Part shown: in pieces, positions 1 to 6,917 of the stretch
Layout of the letters: each line of letters starts with the position of its first letter
Position numbering within the stretch: the first letter of the stretch is position 1
Assembly (NCBI RefSeq): GCF_001612685.1
Contig: NZ_BDAY01000111.1
Coordinates: 1 to 32,884, forward strand
DNA from: Nocardia altamirensis NBRC 108246
GTDB taxonomy: Bacteria; Actinomycetota; Actinomycetes; Mycobacteriales; Mycobacteriaceae
Length of the DNA: 32,884 nt
Reading direction: 5' to 3'
Made by a program: the position numbers and the translations under genes
Notes under the pieces: model-generated
What the model saw: only the letters and a program-made list of their open reading frames with translations
The model's database searches: none
What the model was told of the DNA's origin: nothing

Positions 1-2
1 CT

Positions 3-224
3 GCTCCGCCGCCGGTGCTTGCCGCACCCGCCGCGCCGAACCCGGCCGTGCGTCCGACGAGCGCGAGCGATCTGCTCCCCGAACCGAAACTGCTGTCCGT
101 CATCGGCGGCCTGCTCGCGCTCGGACTTGCCGGAATCGGTTCCGGCGTAGTCAGTTTCCAGGGCGCCGCGGCCGCACAGGCCAGAGTCGACGCCGCCCGT
201 GCCATGTTCTTCCCGAGGCCGTGA
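3..224 (+). CDS. C-terminal end of a putative membrane-anchored protein (5' truncated by window edge)
   Basis: The frame is open to the left edge, so the GTG at 15 is probably an internal valine and the gene starts outside the window. The visible 73 residues begin with an Ala/Pro-rich stretch. A hydrophobic segment of about 22 residues follows (LLSVIGGLLALGLAGIGSG) and could be one transmembrane helix near the C terminus. The protein ends with a short tail rich in Ala and Arg. It stops at TGA 222-224, just 10 nt before the next small ORF, so it is probably the upstream member of the same transcription unit as the metallopeptidase. I do not recognise the family. Confidence 0.55.
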   Translation, partial: APPPVLAAPAAPNPAVRPTSASDLLPEPKLLSVIGGLLALGLAGIGSGVVSFQGAAAAQARVDAARAMFFPRP

Positions 225-234
225 GGGGCAGGTC

Positions 235-363
235 ATGACTGAGCGACGGATGCCGAAACCGAGCGTCAGCGAGGTGCAGGCCATGAGGGAGCGCAGCGAG
301 CGAATCATGACGCAGCGTGCATCGCGCATGCCGAAACCGAGCGCCAGCGAGGTGCAGGCATGA
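235..363 (+). CDS. Small ORF (42 aa) made of a dispersed repeat, overlapping the metallopeptidase start
   Basis: ATG at 235 opens a 42-codon frame that ends with TGA 361-363, overlapping the ATG of the next gene (360-362) by the ATGA arrangement. The peptide contains MPKPSVSEVQA and MPKPSASEVQA separated by an MRERSERIMTQR-type linker, so the same 32-bp DNA repeat is read twice in one frame. ERSER-type peptides arise where actinobacterial dispersed repeats lie near start codons. It may be a real coupling peptide or simply repeat DNA that happens to stay open. No function can be assigned. Confidence 0.35.
   Translation: MTERRMPKPSVSEVQAMRERSERIMTQRASRMPKPSASEVQA
250..359 (+). repeat. Direct repeat pair, 32 bp, one mismatch
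   Basis: Copy 1 (250-281) and copy 2 (328-359) both read atgccgaaaccgagcg...gcgaggtgcaggc and differ only at one T/C position. They are 78 bp apart, a multiple of three, so both copies are read in the same frame. Between them lies gagcgcagcgagcgaatcat, a motif of the kind scattered near start codons in Nocardia and mycobacteria (from general knowledge). A related gagcgaagcgaacgaac stretch occurs at the start of hsd4A near 23004. Confidence 0.8.
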
Positions 364-875
364 GTGAGAGCAAGACGCAGAGTACGTCACGGTCCTACCG
401 CCGGGTCGCGGCGGCGGTCGACGCCGTGTGCGCGGTCGCCGCCGACTCCGACGCCACCACCCTGGACGAGGTGGTGCTGGCGATCGCGAGCGAGCGGCAC
501 CGCGAAATCGAAATCGCCAGTGCGCAATTGGGGCCAGGCGTGTGCGGACAGCGCAGGCTCTACCCGGATCGCGACGTGATCGTGCTCGCGCAGCGGCTGC
601 CGAGCCGGGAGCACACGCTGGCACATGAGTTGGGGCACATCGTGTTCGACCACGAGGGCGCGCCTGCGCCCGAGGTGACGCTCGAGGCCAGCGACGATCT
701 GATCGCCTACATGCTGAGTCAGCGGGCGCACCAGCAGATCCTCGACGATGGCGCGGACGAGCTCGCCGAATGGGAGGCCGAGACCTTCGCCGCCATGCTG
801 ATGACCCGACTCCGCGTGTTCAACAGCCGAGGCGCAGGCGTCTCGGTCCTTCGATTCGATGAGGCGCTGGGATGA
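360..875 (+). CDS. ImmA/IrrE-family zinc metallopeptidase
   Basis: A 171-residue protein with the zinc-binding motif HELGH at residues 89-93 (context THTLAHELGHIVFDHE-like) and a downstream acidic ligand region EAETFAAML around 139-147. This is the arrangement of ImmA/IrrE peptidases. Characterised members cleave XRE-type repressors in response to DNA damage or other stress (ImmA of ICEBs1, IrrE/PprI of Deinococcus). It is cytoplasmic, with no signal peptide. Its stop overlaps the start of the next gene by ATGA (872-875), so the two are translationally coupled. In actinobacteria this family is often found beside MAB_1171c-type membrane proteins and XRE regulators, as here. The substrate is unknown; the EspR-like protein at 2194-2610 is a candidate by position only. 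Confidence 0.85.
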   Translation: MSESKTQSTSRSYRRVAAAVDAVCAVAADSDATTLDEVVLAIASERHREIEIASAQLGPGVCGQRRLYPDRDVIVLAQRLPSREHTLAHELGHIVFDHEGAPAPEVTLEASDDLIAYMLSQRAHQQILDDGADELAEWEAETFAAMLMTRLRVFNSRGAGVSVLRFDEALG

Positions 876-1882
876 CCTTGTGGTTGACCGCTCTTCTGGT
901 GTGGATGGCTGCCGGGGCGCGGGTGGGACGCGTGTTGGTGAAACCGGCGACGACGGCCCGGGTGGCCATTGTCGTAGCGGTCGCCGCCGTTGCACTCGCC
1001 GCGACCGTCGCGGTCCCCGAGATCGCGGTGGCGGTCGACAACCTGCTGCCGCACGGCGTGCACGCGGGCTGGCTCTCCGACGGCGTGGTGGTCTCGGCCT
1101 GGATCACGTTCGTCACCGCCACCTCGGTGGTGGCGTCGGCGGCCTGGCCGGTGGTCTCCCGGCGGAACCTGCGCCAGGTGGCGCTGGTGATCTACAGCGT
1201 CGGTCTGGCGGCGGTCGCCGCGACCATCGCATGGTCGTTCACCTTCGGCTGGGAAGTTGTCACCGTCGGTGCGGTGTTCGTCGTGATCACCGGCCTGCGC
1301 AACCTCGACTGGACCACGCTCGGCCGCGGCATCGCGATCTACACCGCGGGCACCGCGGTCGTCGCGGTTCTCGCGTTCCTCCAGGTGCGGCGCGAGTTCA
1401 CCGACGCGACCAGGGTGCCGCCGGGCAATCCGACGTGGGCGTGGCCGGTCTGGGAGGTGGCGAGCCTGCTCATCGCGTTCGGTGCGGTGTGGATCGTGGT
1501 GGAGCTGTGGGTGCGGGCCCGGGTGCTGCTGCGCCAGATTCGGCCGTTGCACCGCATGATGGTCGGTCGCTTCCCCGAGGTGGTCGCGCACGATCAGACC
1601 GGCAGCTCGACGCAGCTGAAGGCGTCCGACCAGGTGGCGCAAATCATGGACGCGCTCTATCTGCAGTCCGGTGGTGGCGTGGTGCTCGCCGCGGTCGGGC
1701 CGCCGCCGCGGTCGATCACCGACCGCGCGGATACGGTGGCGCAGTGGGCGAGAAACCCGTTGGGTGACGTGGCGCTCGATGCTCGGTGGATTGCTCCGCC
1801 GGAGGGGATTAGTCCGCGCGGTTGGGTTCAGGCCATCGCTCGGGCCTATGACACGACAACCGCAGAGCCGGTCCGGAATTGA
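872..1882 (+). CDS. Multi-pass membrane protein, MAB_1171c-type putative transporter
   Basis: A 336-residue protein with about seven hydrophobic segments in its N-terminal two-thirds (roughly residues 1-14, 30-50, 70-94, 102-122, 125-142, 152-168, 192-212). A soluble C-terminal domain of about 120 residues follows. This layout and the position next to an ImmA/IrrE peptidase match the MAB_1171c family of putative transporters, from memory of the family; no biochemical function is established. The ATG at 872 overlaps the stop of the peptidase gene, so they form one operon. The cytoplasmic tail could be the sensory or partner-binding part, which is inference. Confidence 0.65.
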   Translation: MTLWLTALLVWMAAGARVGRVLVKPATTARVAIVVAVAAVALAATVAVPEIAVAVDNLLPHGVHAGWLSDGVVVSAWITFVTATSVVASAAWPVVSRRNLRQVALVIYSVGLAAVAATIAWSFTFGWEVVTVGAVFVVITGLRNLDWTTLGRGIAIYTAGTAVVAVLAFLQVRREFTDATRVPPGNPTWAWPVWEVASLLIAFGAVWIVVELWVRARVLLRQIRPLHRMMVGRFPEVVAHDQTGSSTQLKASDQVAQIMDALYLQSGGGVVLAAVGPPPRSITDRADTVAQWARNPLGDVALDARWIAPPEGISPRGWVQAIARAYDTTTAEPVRN

Positions 1883-1965
1883 TCAACGGGCCGGTCGGTG
1901 ATCAACAACACCGGGCTGTGATCAACTCGACGGAAAACTCGTAGGGCGCTTCAGTATTCAATCAG

Positions 1966-2023
1966 TTCGACGCAGCACGGAAATCCGGCTCGGCGCGAAG
2001 GCCGGACTCCGTGCTGCGTCGAA
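1966..2023. terminator. Long near-perfect hairpin between convergent genes
   Basis: Arms ttcgacgcagcacgga (1966-1981) and tccgtgctgcgtcgaa (2008-2023) are perfect 16-bp inverted repeats. Inside them a second stem, tccggc (1984-1989) with gccgga (2001-2006), extends the helix. There is no T-run, but it lies 83 bp after the stop of the membrane protein and before the convergent EspR-like gene. Bidirectional termination is the simplest reading. It could also be a palindromic repeat family member. Confidence 0.55.
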
Positions 2024-2090
2024 TACGCTTATCCTGGTGGATGATCCACTAGTCGTCGCAACCCGCTCGGTGCGAGCCCCCTTTTTCTTG

Positions 2091-2115
2091 GGCACGGCTG
2101 CAGAGCCGCCGTGCC
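2091..2115. repeat. Short inverted repeat
   Basis: ggcacggc (2091-2098) and gccgtgcc (2108-2115) form an 8-bp stem with a 9-nt loop in the gap between the two convergent genes. A T-rich stretch precedes it on the plus strand rather than following it, so it does not look like a classical terminator in either direction. Confidence 0.4.
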
Positions 2116-2144
2116 GATCTCCCCGCCTGGCGTGCGCATAACAC

Positions 2145-2178
2145 AGCACAGTGCGACCCTGACGGGCCGCACTGTGCT
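2145..2178 (-). terminator. Terminator-like hairpin after the EspR-like gene
   Basis: agcacagtgcg (2145-2155) and cgcactgtgct (2168-2178) form a perfect 11-bp stem with a 12-nt loop. It begins 15 nt beyond the stop of the minus-strand EspR-like gene and is followed on that strand by gtgttat. The position and strength suit a GC-rich actinobacterial terminator without a long U-tract. Confidence 0.6.
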
Positions 2179-2193
2179 TCCGTGCACCTGAGC

Positions 2194-2610
2194 CTATTCG
2201 GTGCCATCCGGAGGAATTTCGGGCAAGCCTTCACTTGCCCGCAACTTCTCCGCCATGGAGGTGAGTAGGTTCTGAGATTCTTCGGACAGGTCGAACGCTC
2301 TACTCGACAGCCGTCGCAGTCCGTAGCCCTGCAGCTGGGACAGCAACTCCAGATCGTGGTCGATCTTGGCGGCATAGATGTCGTTGAAGAAGTAGTCCGG
2401 CTTGACCTTGAAGAACTTCGCCAGGGCGGCCACCGTCTCATCGGACGGGTTCGTCCGTTGTCCCGACCGCAACTGCGACAGGTACGGTTTCGAGATCGGA
2501 TGTCCGGAGGCCGTCAACGCAGCCGCAACCTCCGCGTTGGTGTGCGGCTTACGCCCCGGGGGATGCACGGTTTCGAACAGCTTGTTCAGCCGCGCCGCGA
2601 AATCAGCCAT
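2194..2610 (-). CDS. EspR-like XRE-family DNA-binding regulator
   Basis: A 138-residue protein opening FAARLNKLFETVHPPGRKPHT, very close to the start of M. tuberculosis EspR (Rv3849, 132 aa). The helix-turn-helix covers about residues 25-75 and includes KPYLSQLRSGQRTNPS, matching the recognition-helix region of EspR; the C-terminal third would be the dimerisation part. EspR is a nucleoid-associated regulator of ESX-1 secretion and cell-wall lipid genes. Related short XRE paralogues are common in Nocardia, so orthology is not certain. The ATG at 2610 is preceded by an aaggga stretch. It is convergent with the ImmA/MAB_1171c pair and lies downstream of fadA5 on the same strand, separated by 362 bp. 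A palindrome, GATACGTATC, lies upstream at 2657-2666. It may serve as the partner repressor of the neighbouring peptidase; that is inference. Confidence 0.75.
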   Translation of the reverse strand: MADFAARLNKLFETVHPPGRKPHTNAEVAAALTASGHPISKPYLSQLRSGQRTNPSDETVAALAKFFKVKPDYFFNDIYAAKIDHDLELLSQLQGYGLRRLSSRAFDLSEESQNLLTSMAEKLRASEGLPEIPPDGTE

Positions 2611-2972
2611 TGTGAGCCGCCCAATTCCCTTCGCTGTACTAACAGTCGTTATCTCGGATACGTATCATTGATATTAGCGGCTCAGTAACTGAAAACCTAC
2701 GCCTGATTCCGGATTTCCTTGAAGCTTCTAGGTGCCGGTCGGGCGAAGGTACTGGGACCGTCGCGTTTGCGGGTCACCCCAACGGCTCTCGAGAAGCCGA
2801 GGTACGGGCCAGTTCTGGCCCGTCCTGGAGGTCTTGCCCACGCCATCCATGATAGCGGAAAGATAGCTGACAAGTCATCTAGTTCTTCGACCTCGTCAAT
2901 GTGTGGCGTACGACACGTTTTTGGGCCTGGGGGATGAACGTTCAACAAGCCGGTTTCGGGCGGTTGAACGCC
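2611..2972. other. Intergenic region upstream of the EspR-like gene
   Basis: This 362-bp gap holds the promoter of the EspR-like gene, which is relatively AT-rich around 2640-2690 and contains the 10-bp palindrome GATACGTATC (2657-2666). A second palindrome, TGAACGTTCA (2935-2944), lies near the end of fadA5. A short open frame on the minus strand (2697-2948) begins with a VHPPG-containing stretch like the EspR N terminus and may be a decayed copy. I see no convincing gene. Confidence 0.5.
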
Positions 2973-4136
2973 CTATAGCCGTTCGATGATGGTCCCTGTC
3001 GCCATTGCGCCACCGGCACACATCAGCACCATCGCGGTGCTGCGGCCCGTTCGCTCCAGTTCGTGCAAAGCCGTTGTGATGAGCCGGGATCCAGTCGAGC
3101 CCACTGGATGGCCGAGCGCGATCGCGCCGCCGTTCACGTTCACCCGATCCATGTCCGGTTGATGCACCGAGGCCCACGACAGTGCCACCGACGCGAACGC
3201 CTCGTTGATCTCGAACAGGTCGATGTCTCCGATGGCCATCCCCGACCGCTCCAACAGGCGGCTGCAGGCCTGCACCGGGCCGTCGAGATGGAACTCCGGC
3301 TCACCGCCGACCAAGACCTGGGTCACGATCCGTGCCCTCGGCCGCAGGCCTGCGCGCTGCGCGGCGGCCTCGTCCATCAGCAGCACGGCCGCGGCGCCGT
3401 CGGAAATCTGCGAGGAGCTGCCCGCGGTGTGGATGCCGCCGTCGAGCACCGGCTTCAGCTTGGCGAGACCTTCGAGGGTGGTCTCCCGCAGGCCCTGATC
3501 CCGTGATACATCAAGCTTTTCGCCGGTCAACGCGCCTGCTTTGTCGACGGCGGGCGCGGTGACCGTGAGCACCTCGCGATCGAAGCGCCCCTCGGCCCAT
3601 GCCTGCCCGGCCAGGCGCTGCGAGCGCGCGCCGAACTCGTCGACGTCGGCGCGAGTGATACCGCGCCGCTTGGCAATCCGCTCGGCCGCCTCGAATTGAT
3701 TCGGCAGGTCGATGCTCCAGGACGCGGGCCTGCGTGGCCCGGCATTCTCGCCGACGTTGGCGCCGAGGGGAACCCGGCTCATCGCCTCGATGCCGCAGGC
3801 CATGCCGATGTCGATGGCGCCGGTCGCGATCAGTCCGGCGATGAGATGGTTCGCCTGCTGCGCGGAGCCGCACTGCGCATCGATGGTGGTCGCGCCGACC
3901 TGCCACGGCAGTCCGGCGTGCAGCCACGCGACGCGGGTCACGTTGTTGGACTGCTCACCCGCCTGGGTGACGCAGCCGCCGATGACCTGTTCGACCAGTG
4001 CCGGATCCAGGTGGGCCCGTTCGAGCAGTCCGCGCTGGGCCACGCCGAGCAGCTCGGCGGCGTGCAGGCCGGCGAGCCAGCCGCCGCGTTTGCCGATGGG
4101 GGTGCGCGCGGCCTCGACGATGACGGGTGTGCCCAT
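2973..4136 (-). CDS. fadA5: Steroid 3-ketoacyl-CoA thiolase FadA5
   Basis: A 387-residue thiolase, strongly similar throughout to M. tuberculosis FadA5 (Rv3546, 391 aa): VIVEAARTPIGKR at the start, IGGCVTQAGEQSNN, LPNQFEAAERIAKRRGITR, and NGGAIALGHPVG at the end. The catalytic residues are present: nucleophile Cys89 in DAQCGS, His343 in GHPVG and Cys373 in MCAGG, four residues before the C93/H347/C377 positions of FadA5. It removes acetyl- or propionyl-CoA from steroid side-chain 3-ketoacyl-CoA thioesters. I chose ATG 4136 because homology starts there (MGTPVIVEA). The longer frame to 4238 would run almost to the KstR operator. It is divergent from cyp125 and shares the KstR site at 4245-4258, as in M. 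tuberculosis. Confidence 0.95.
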   Translation of the reverse strand: MGTPVIVEAARTPIGKRGGWLAGLHAAELLGVAQRGLLERAHLDPALVEQVIGGCVTQAGEQSNNVTRVAWLHAGLPWQVGATTIDAQCGSAQQANHLIAGLIATGAIDIGMACGIEAMSRVPLGANVGENAGPRRPASWSIDLPNQFEAAERIAKRRGITRADVDEFGARSQRLAGQAWAEGRFDREVLTVTAPAVDKAGALTGEKLDVSRDQGLRETTLEGLAKLKPVLDGGIHTAGSSSQISDGAAAVLLMDEAAAQRAGLRPRARIVTQVLVGGEPEFHLDGPVQACSRLLERSGMAIGDIDLFEINEAFASVALSWASVHQPDMDRVNVNGGAIALGHPVGSTGSRLITTALHELERTGRSTAMVLMCAGGAMATGTIIERL

Positions 4137-4244
4137 GTCCAACCTTTCGTGTGGGACAGAAAACTGGAACGAGTTCATGAGGGTGATCGAAGGCGGTTCT
4201 GTCCGGTTTCTTTCCTCATACTGCCGCCTATGCTTCAATGATTA

Positions 4245-4258
4245 TAGAACGTGTTTCA
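4245..4258. promoter_or_regulatory. KstR operator between fadA5 and cyp125
   Basis: TAGAACGTGTTTCA fits the KstR consensus TnnAACnnGTTnnA at every fixed position. It sits between the divergent fadA5 and cyp125 starts, 21 nt upstream of the cyp125 GTG, so one TetR-family KstR site can control both. KstR is released by 3-oxo-cholestenoyl-CoA thioesters in mycobacteria. Confidence 0.85.
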
Positions 4259-4279
4259 GTTTGTCGAAGGAGGCATCTG

Positions 4280-5533
4280 GTGGTAGATCCTCGGAATATC
4301 CGGCCGAATCTGCCGGACGGATTCGACGTCACGGACCCGGACATCTATGCCGAGCGTGTTCCGGTCGAAGAGTTCGCCGAGCTACGTCGCACCGCCCCGA
4401 TCTGGTGGAACCCGCAGCCGCCCGAGGTCAGTGGCTTCCATGACGAAGGCTTCTGGGTCGTCAGCAAGCACGCCGATGTCAAAGAGGTGTCCCGGCGCAG
4501 CGAGGTGTTCTCCACCTACGAGAACACCGCCATCCCGCGCTTCAACGACGACATCACCCGCGAGCAGATCGAACTGCAGCGGTTCGTCCTGATCAACAAG
4601 GACGCCCCCGAGCACACAAAACTGCGGAAGATCATTTCCCGCGGCTTCACCCCGCGCGCGATCAACGGTCTGCGCGCCGAACTTTCGGCACGCGCCGAGC
4701 AGATCGTCAAGGCCGCCGCCGAATCGGGGACCGGCGACTTCGTCGCGCAGATCGCCTGTGAACTGCCGCTGCAGGCCATCGCCGAGCTGATCGGTGTCCC
4801 GCAGGAAGATCGGATGAAGGTCTTCACCTGGTCCAACGACATGACCGGCTACGACGACCCAGACAACGACGCCGATCCGGTCATGGCCTCGGCCGAAATC
4901 CTCGGTTACGCATACCAAATGGCCGCCGCGCGCAAGGAGTGTCCGGCCAACGACCTCGTCACCACGCTGATCGAAGCCGACGTCGACGGTGACAAGCTCA
5001 GCGAGGAAGAGTTCGGCTTCTTCGTGATCATGCTGGCCGTCGCGGGCAACGAGACGACCCGCAACGCCATCACGCACGGCATGAACGCCTTCATGGAACA
5101 CCCGGAGCAGTGGGAGCTCTTCAAGAAGGAGCGCCCGGCCACCGCCGCCGACGAGATCATCCGCTGGGCCACCCCGGTCACCTCGTTCCAGCGGACCGCG
5201 CTGGAGGACACCGAGCTCGGCGGCGTGCAGATCAAGAAGGGCGAGCGGCTGGTCATGCTGTACCGGTCGGCCAACTTCGACGAGGACGTGTTCGAGCACC
5301 CGGAGCAGTTCGACATCATGCGAAAGGACAACCAGCACTTGTCCTTCGGCGGCACCGGCGCGCACTTCTGTGTCGGCGCGAACCTGGCCAGGCTCGAGGT
5401 CGACCTGATCTTCAACGCGATTGCCGATCACCTGCCCGACATCACCAAGGTCGGCGACCCGAAGCGGCTGCGTTCCGGCTGGCTCAACGGCATCAAGGAA
5501 TTCCCGGTCGACTACAAAACCGTCGCGCGCTGA
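4280..5533 (+). CDS. cyp125: Steroid C26-monooxygenase CYP125
   Basis: A 417-residue cytochrome P450 matching M. tuberculosis CYP125A1: NLPDGFDVTDPDIYAERVP near the start, I-helix oxygen-activation motif AGNETTRN, ExxR in DEIIRW, and heme-binding FGGTGAHFCVG with the thiolate Cys at about residue 364. It oxidises the terminal C26/C27 methyl of cholest-4-en-3-one (or cholesterol) to the carboxylic acid needed for CoA ligation. GTG 4280 is chosen because gaaggagg (4266-4273) lies 6 nt upstream; the ATG at 4238 has no ribosome-binding site and lies before the KstR operator. It is divergent from fadA5 and monocistronic, followed by a strong hairpin. FdxD (22766) is a candidate electron donor. Confidence 0.95.
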   Translation: MVDPRNIRPNLPDGFDVTDPDIYAERVPVEEFAELRRTAPIWWNPQPPEVSGFHDEGFWVVSKHADVKEVSRRSEVFSTYENTAIPRFNDDITREQIELQRFVLINKDAPEHTKLRKIISRGFTPRAINGLRAELSARAEQIVKAAAESGTGDFVAQIACELPLQAIAELIGVPQEDRMKVFTWSNDMTGYDDPDNDADPVMASAEILGYAYQMAAARKECPANDLVTTLIEADVDGDKLSEEEFGFFVIMLAVAGNETTRNAITHGMNAFMEHPEQWELFKKERPATAADEIIRWATPVTSFQRTALEDTELGGVQIKKGERLVMLYRSANFDEDVFEHPEQFDIMRKDNQHLSFGGTGAHFCVGANLARLEVDLIFNAIADHLPDITKVGDPKRLRSGWLNGIKEFPVDYKTVAR

Positions 5534-5542
5534 GCACACGAC

Positions 5543-5585
5543 AAGGGCCCTCGCTCCGGTAGTCCCAGCCGGATCGAGGGCCCTT
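5543..5585. terminator. Bidirectional terminator hairpin
   Basis: aagggccctcg (5543-5553) pairs with cgagggccctt (5575-5585), extended inward by tccgg/ccgga (5555-5559, 5569-5573). It starts 9 nt after the cyp125 stop and ends 15 nt before the end of the convergent SnoaL-like gene, so it serves both. Confidence 0.8.
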
Positions 5586-5600
5586 CGCCTGCAGGTCTGC

Positions 5601-6020
5601 TCAGCTGATCTTCTTCGCGGTGGCCATCGCGCGGTCCACTTCCCAGAAGGCGCGCAGCGCGGCGATCTTGCCGGAATCGTCGACCCGGTAGGTGAATACG
5701 CCGTCGGCGTCGATCTGATGACCGCCGAGCGTGCTGCGGATGGTGCCGGTGAAGGCGATCTCGTTGCCGCACGCGAACGAGTCGGTGAAAAGGAATTCGA
5801 TCAACTCGGTCTGCGCGATCGCCTTGTCCCAGAACGCGGCGATCGCCTCCTTGCCGCGATGGCCCTTACCCTCCGGGTCGAAACCCGAAGGGCCGATGGG
5901 ATCTTCGACGATCCCGTCCTCGGCGAACAACGCGACCCACGCGTCCTTGTCCCTGGCCCGGACCGCGGCCTGCGACGCGAGCCCTGCCGTCCTGGCCGGA
6001 TGATCGGTGGTGGTGGTCAC
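5601..6020 (-). CDS. SnoaL-like / ketosteroid-isomerase-like NTF2-fold protein
   Basis: A 139-residue NTF2-fold protein. The segment ALFAEDGIVEDPIG closely resembles the ALFADDATVEDPVG segment of Comamonas ketosteroid isomerase, which carries the catalytic base Asp38. A second acidic position in IDADGVFTY may match Asp99. The catalytic Tyr14 of the isomerase is not evident, so delta5-3-ketosteroid isomerase activity is possible but unproven; another small-molecule role is equally likely. The GTG at 6020 has a good ggaggt 8 nt upstream and overlaps the TGA of the preceding oxidoreductase (GTGA). It is the last gene of the five-gene operon beginning near 10102, which places it in sterol catabolism. 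Confidence 0.75.
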   Translation of the reverse strand: MTTTTDHPARTAGLASQAAVRARDKDAWVALFAEDGIVEDPIGPSGFDPEGKGHRGKEAIAAFWDKAIAQTELIEFLFTDSFACGNEIAFTGTIRSTLGGHQIDADGVFTYRVDDSGKIAALRAFWEVDRAMATAKKIS

Positions 6021-6916
6021 TTTGCTACCTCCGCGACAATGGGATCTTCGATGTGCGCCGCGGCGAATCGGCGCAGCGAGTCCTGTTTGGCGGCAAGCTC
6101 GCCGTCGAAGCCGATGCCTTCGGCGAGCCAAGGAATGACGATCGCGTCCGTCACGCCCGCGTCGGCCAGGTCCTGGTAGCCCGCGCGCCCGAACCGGTCG
6201 ACGCACACGGCCTGGATCTCGAACGGGTCGGTGCCACGGCCGAATTCAGCGCGCAGTGCGTCGAGCTTGCCGATGGTGCGGCACAGCTCGTCATAGGTCA
6301 TCATCGCTGAGGCCCAGCCGTCGCCGACCCGGGCGGCCCGGCGCAGCGCCACCTCGGTGTGGCCGCCGATGTAGAACGGCACCGGCTCGGTCGGCGCCGG
6401 GCTGACCTGCAACGGATCGAAGTCGAAGAACTCGCCGTGGTATTCGACCATGCCGCCGCCGAGCACCAGCTTGATGACCTCGATCATCTCGTCGACCCGG
6501 GCGCCGCGCCGAGCGTAAGGCACCCCGCACCACTCGAATTCCTCCGGCGCCCAGCCGATTCCGACGCCGAACCCGAAGCGGTTCCCCGACATCGCGGCGA
6601 CCGACCCGACCTGCCTGGCCAGCAGCAACGGATTGCGCGACCCGAGCTTGAGCACGTTGGTGTAGAACCGAATCCGACTGGTCGCCACCGCCATCGCCGT
6701 CGCCCCGATCAGCGGATCGACCCACGGCGTCTCCGGGCCCCAAAACCGGCTGCCGTCAGCGGTGTACGGATACTTCGCCGCCGCGGACTGCATGTAGAAC
6801 AACGAATCGGGGAGTGCGATCGACGAGAACCCGCACTCTTCTGCGGTCTTCGCCAACTCCGTCAGCTGATCCAGCGGGCTGAGCGCGATCCCCAGCGTGA
6901 ACTTCAGTGGACTCAT
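6017..6916 (-). CDS. LLM-class, probably F420-dependent, oxidoreductase
   Basis: A 299-residue luciferase-like monooxygenase-fold protein. Typical family features are ELAKTAEECGFSSIALPD near residue 25, a TNVLKLGSRNPLLLARQ block, GFGVGIGWAPEEF and YIGGHTEVALRRAARVGDGW. These match the group usually annotated as F420-dependent LLM oxidoreductases, though FMN use cannot be excluded. The ATG at 6916 starts 1 nt after the ltp3 stop codon, and its own stop overlaps the next start, so it is tightly coupled in the ltp operon. It is clearly different from the Rv3520c-like protein encoded at 10263. The substrate is unknown; a sterol side-chain intermediate is inferred from context. Confidence 0.8.
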   Translation of the reverse strand: MSPLKFTLGIALSPLDQLTELAKTAEECGFSSIALPDSLFYMQSAAAKYPYTADGSRFWGPETPWVDPLIGATAMAVATSRIRFYTNVLKLGSRNPLLLARQVGSVAAMSGNRFGFGVGIGWAPEEFEWCGVPYARRGARVDEMIEVIKLVLGGGMVEYHGEFFDFDPLQVSPAPTEPVPFYIGGHTEVALRRAARVGDGWASAMMTYDELCRTIGKLDALRAEFGRGTDPFEIQAVCVDRFGRAGYQDLADAGVTDAIVIPWLAEGIGFDGELAAKQDSLRRFAAAHIEDPIVAEVAK

Positions 6917-6917
6917 G

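Noticed and set aside
2719..2937. Plus-strand ORF of 72 codons upstream of the EspR-like gene
   Set aside because: No ribosome-binding site, no recognisable domain, and it overlaps another equally weak frame on the opposite strand.
2935..2944. TGAACGTTCA palindrome as a KstR operator
   Set aside because: The AAC and GTT half-sites are directly joined without the 2-nt spacing of the KstR consensus, and it lies downstream rather than upstream of fadA5.
4382..5539. 385-codon minus-strand frame over cyp125
   Set aside because: Antisense shadow of a clearly identified P450 gene.
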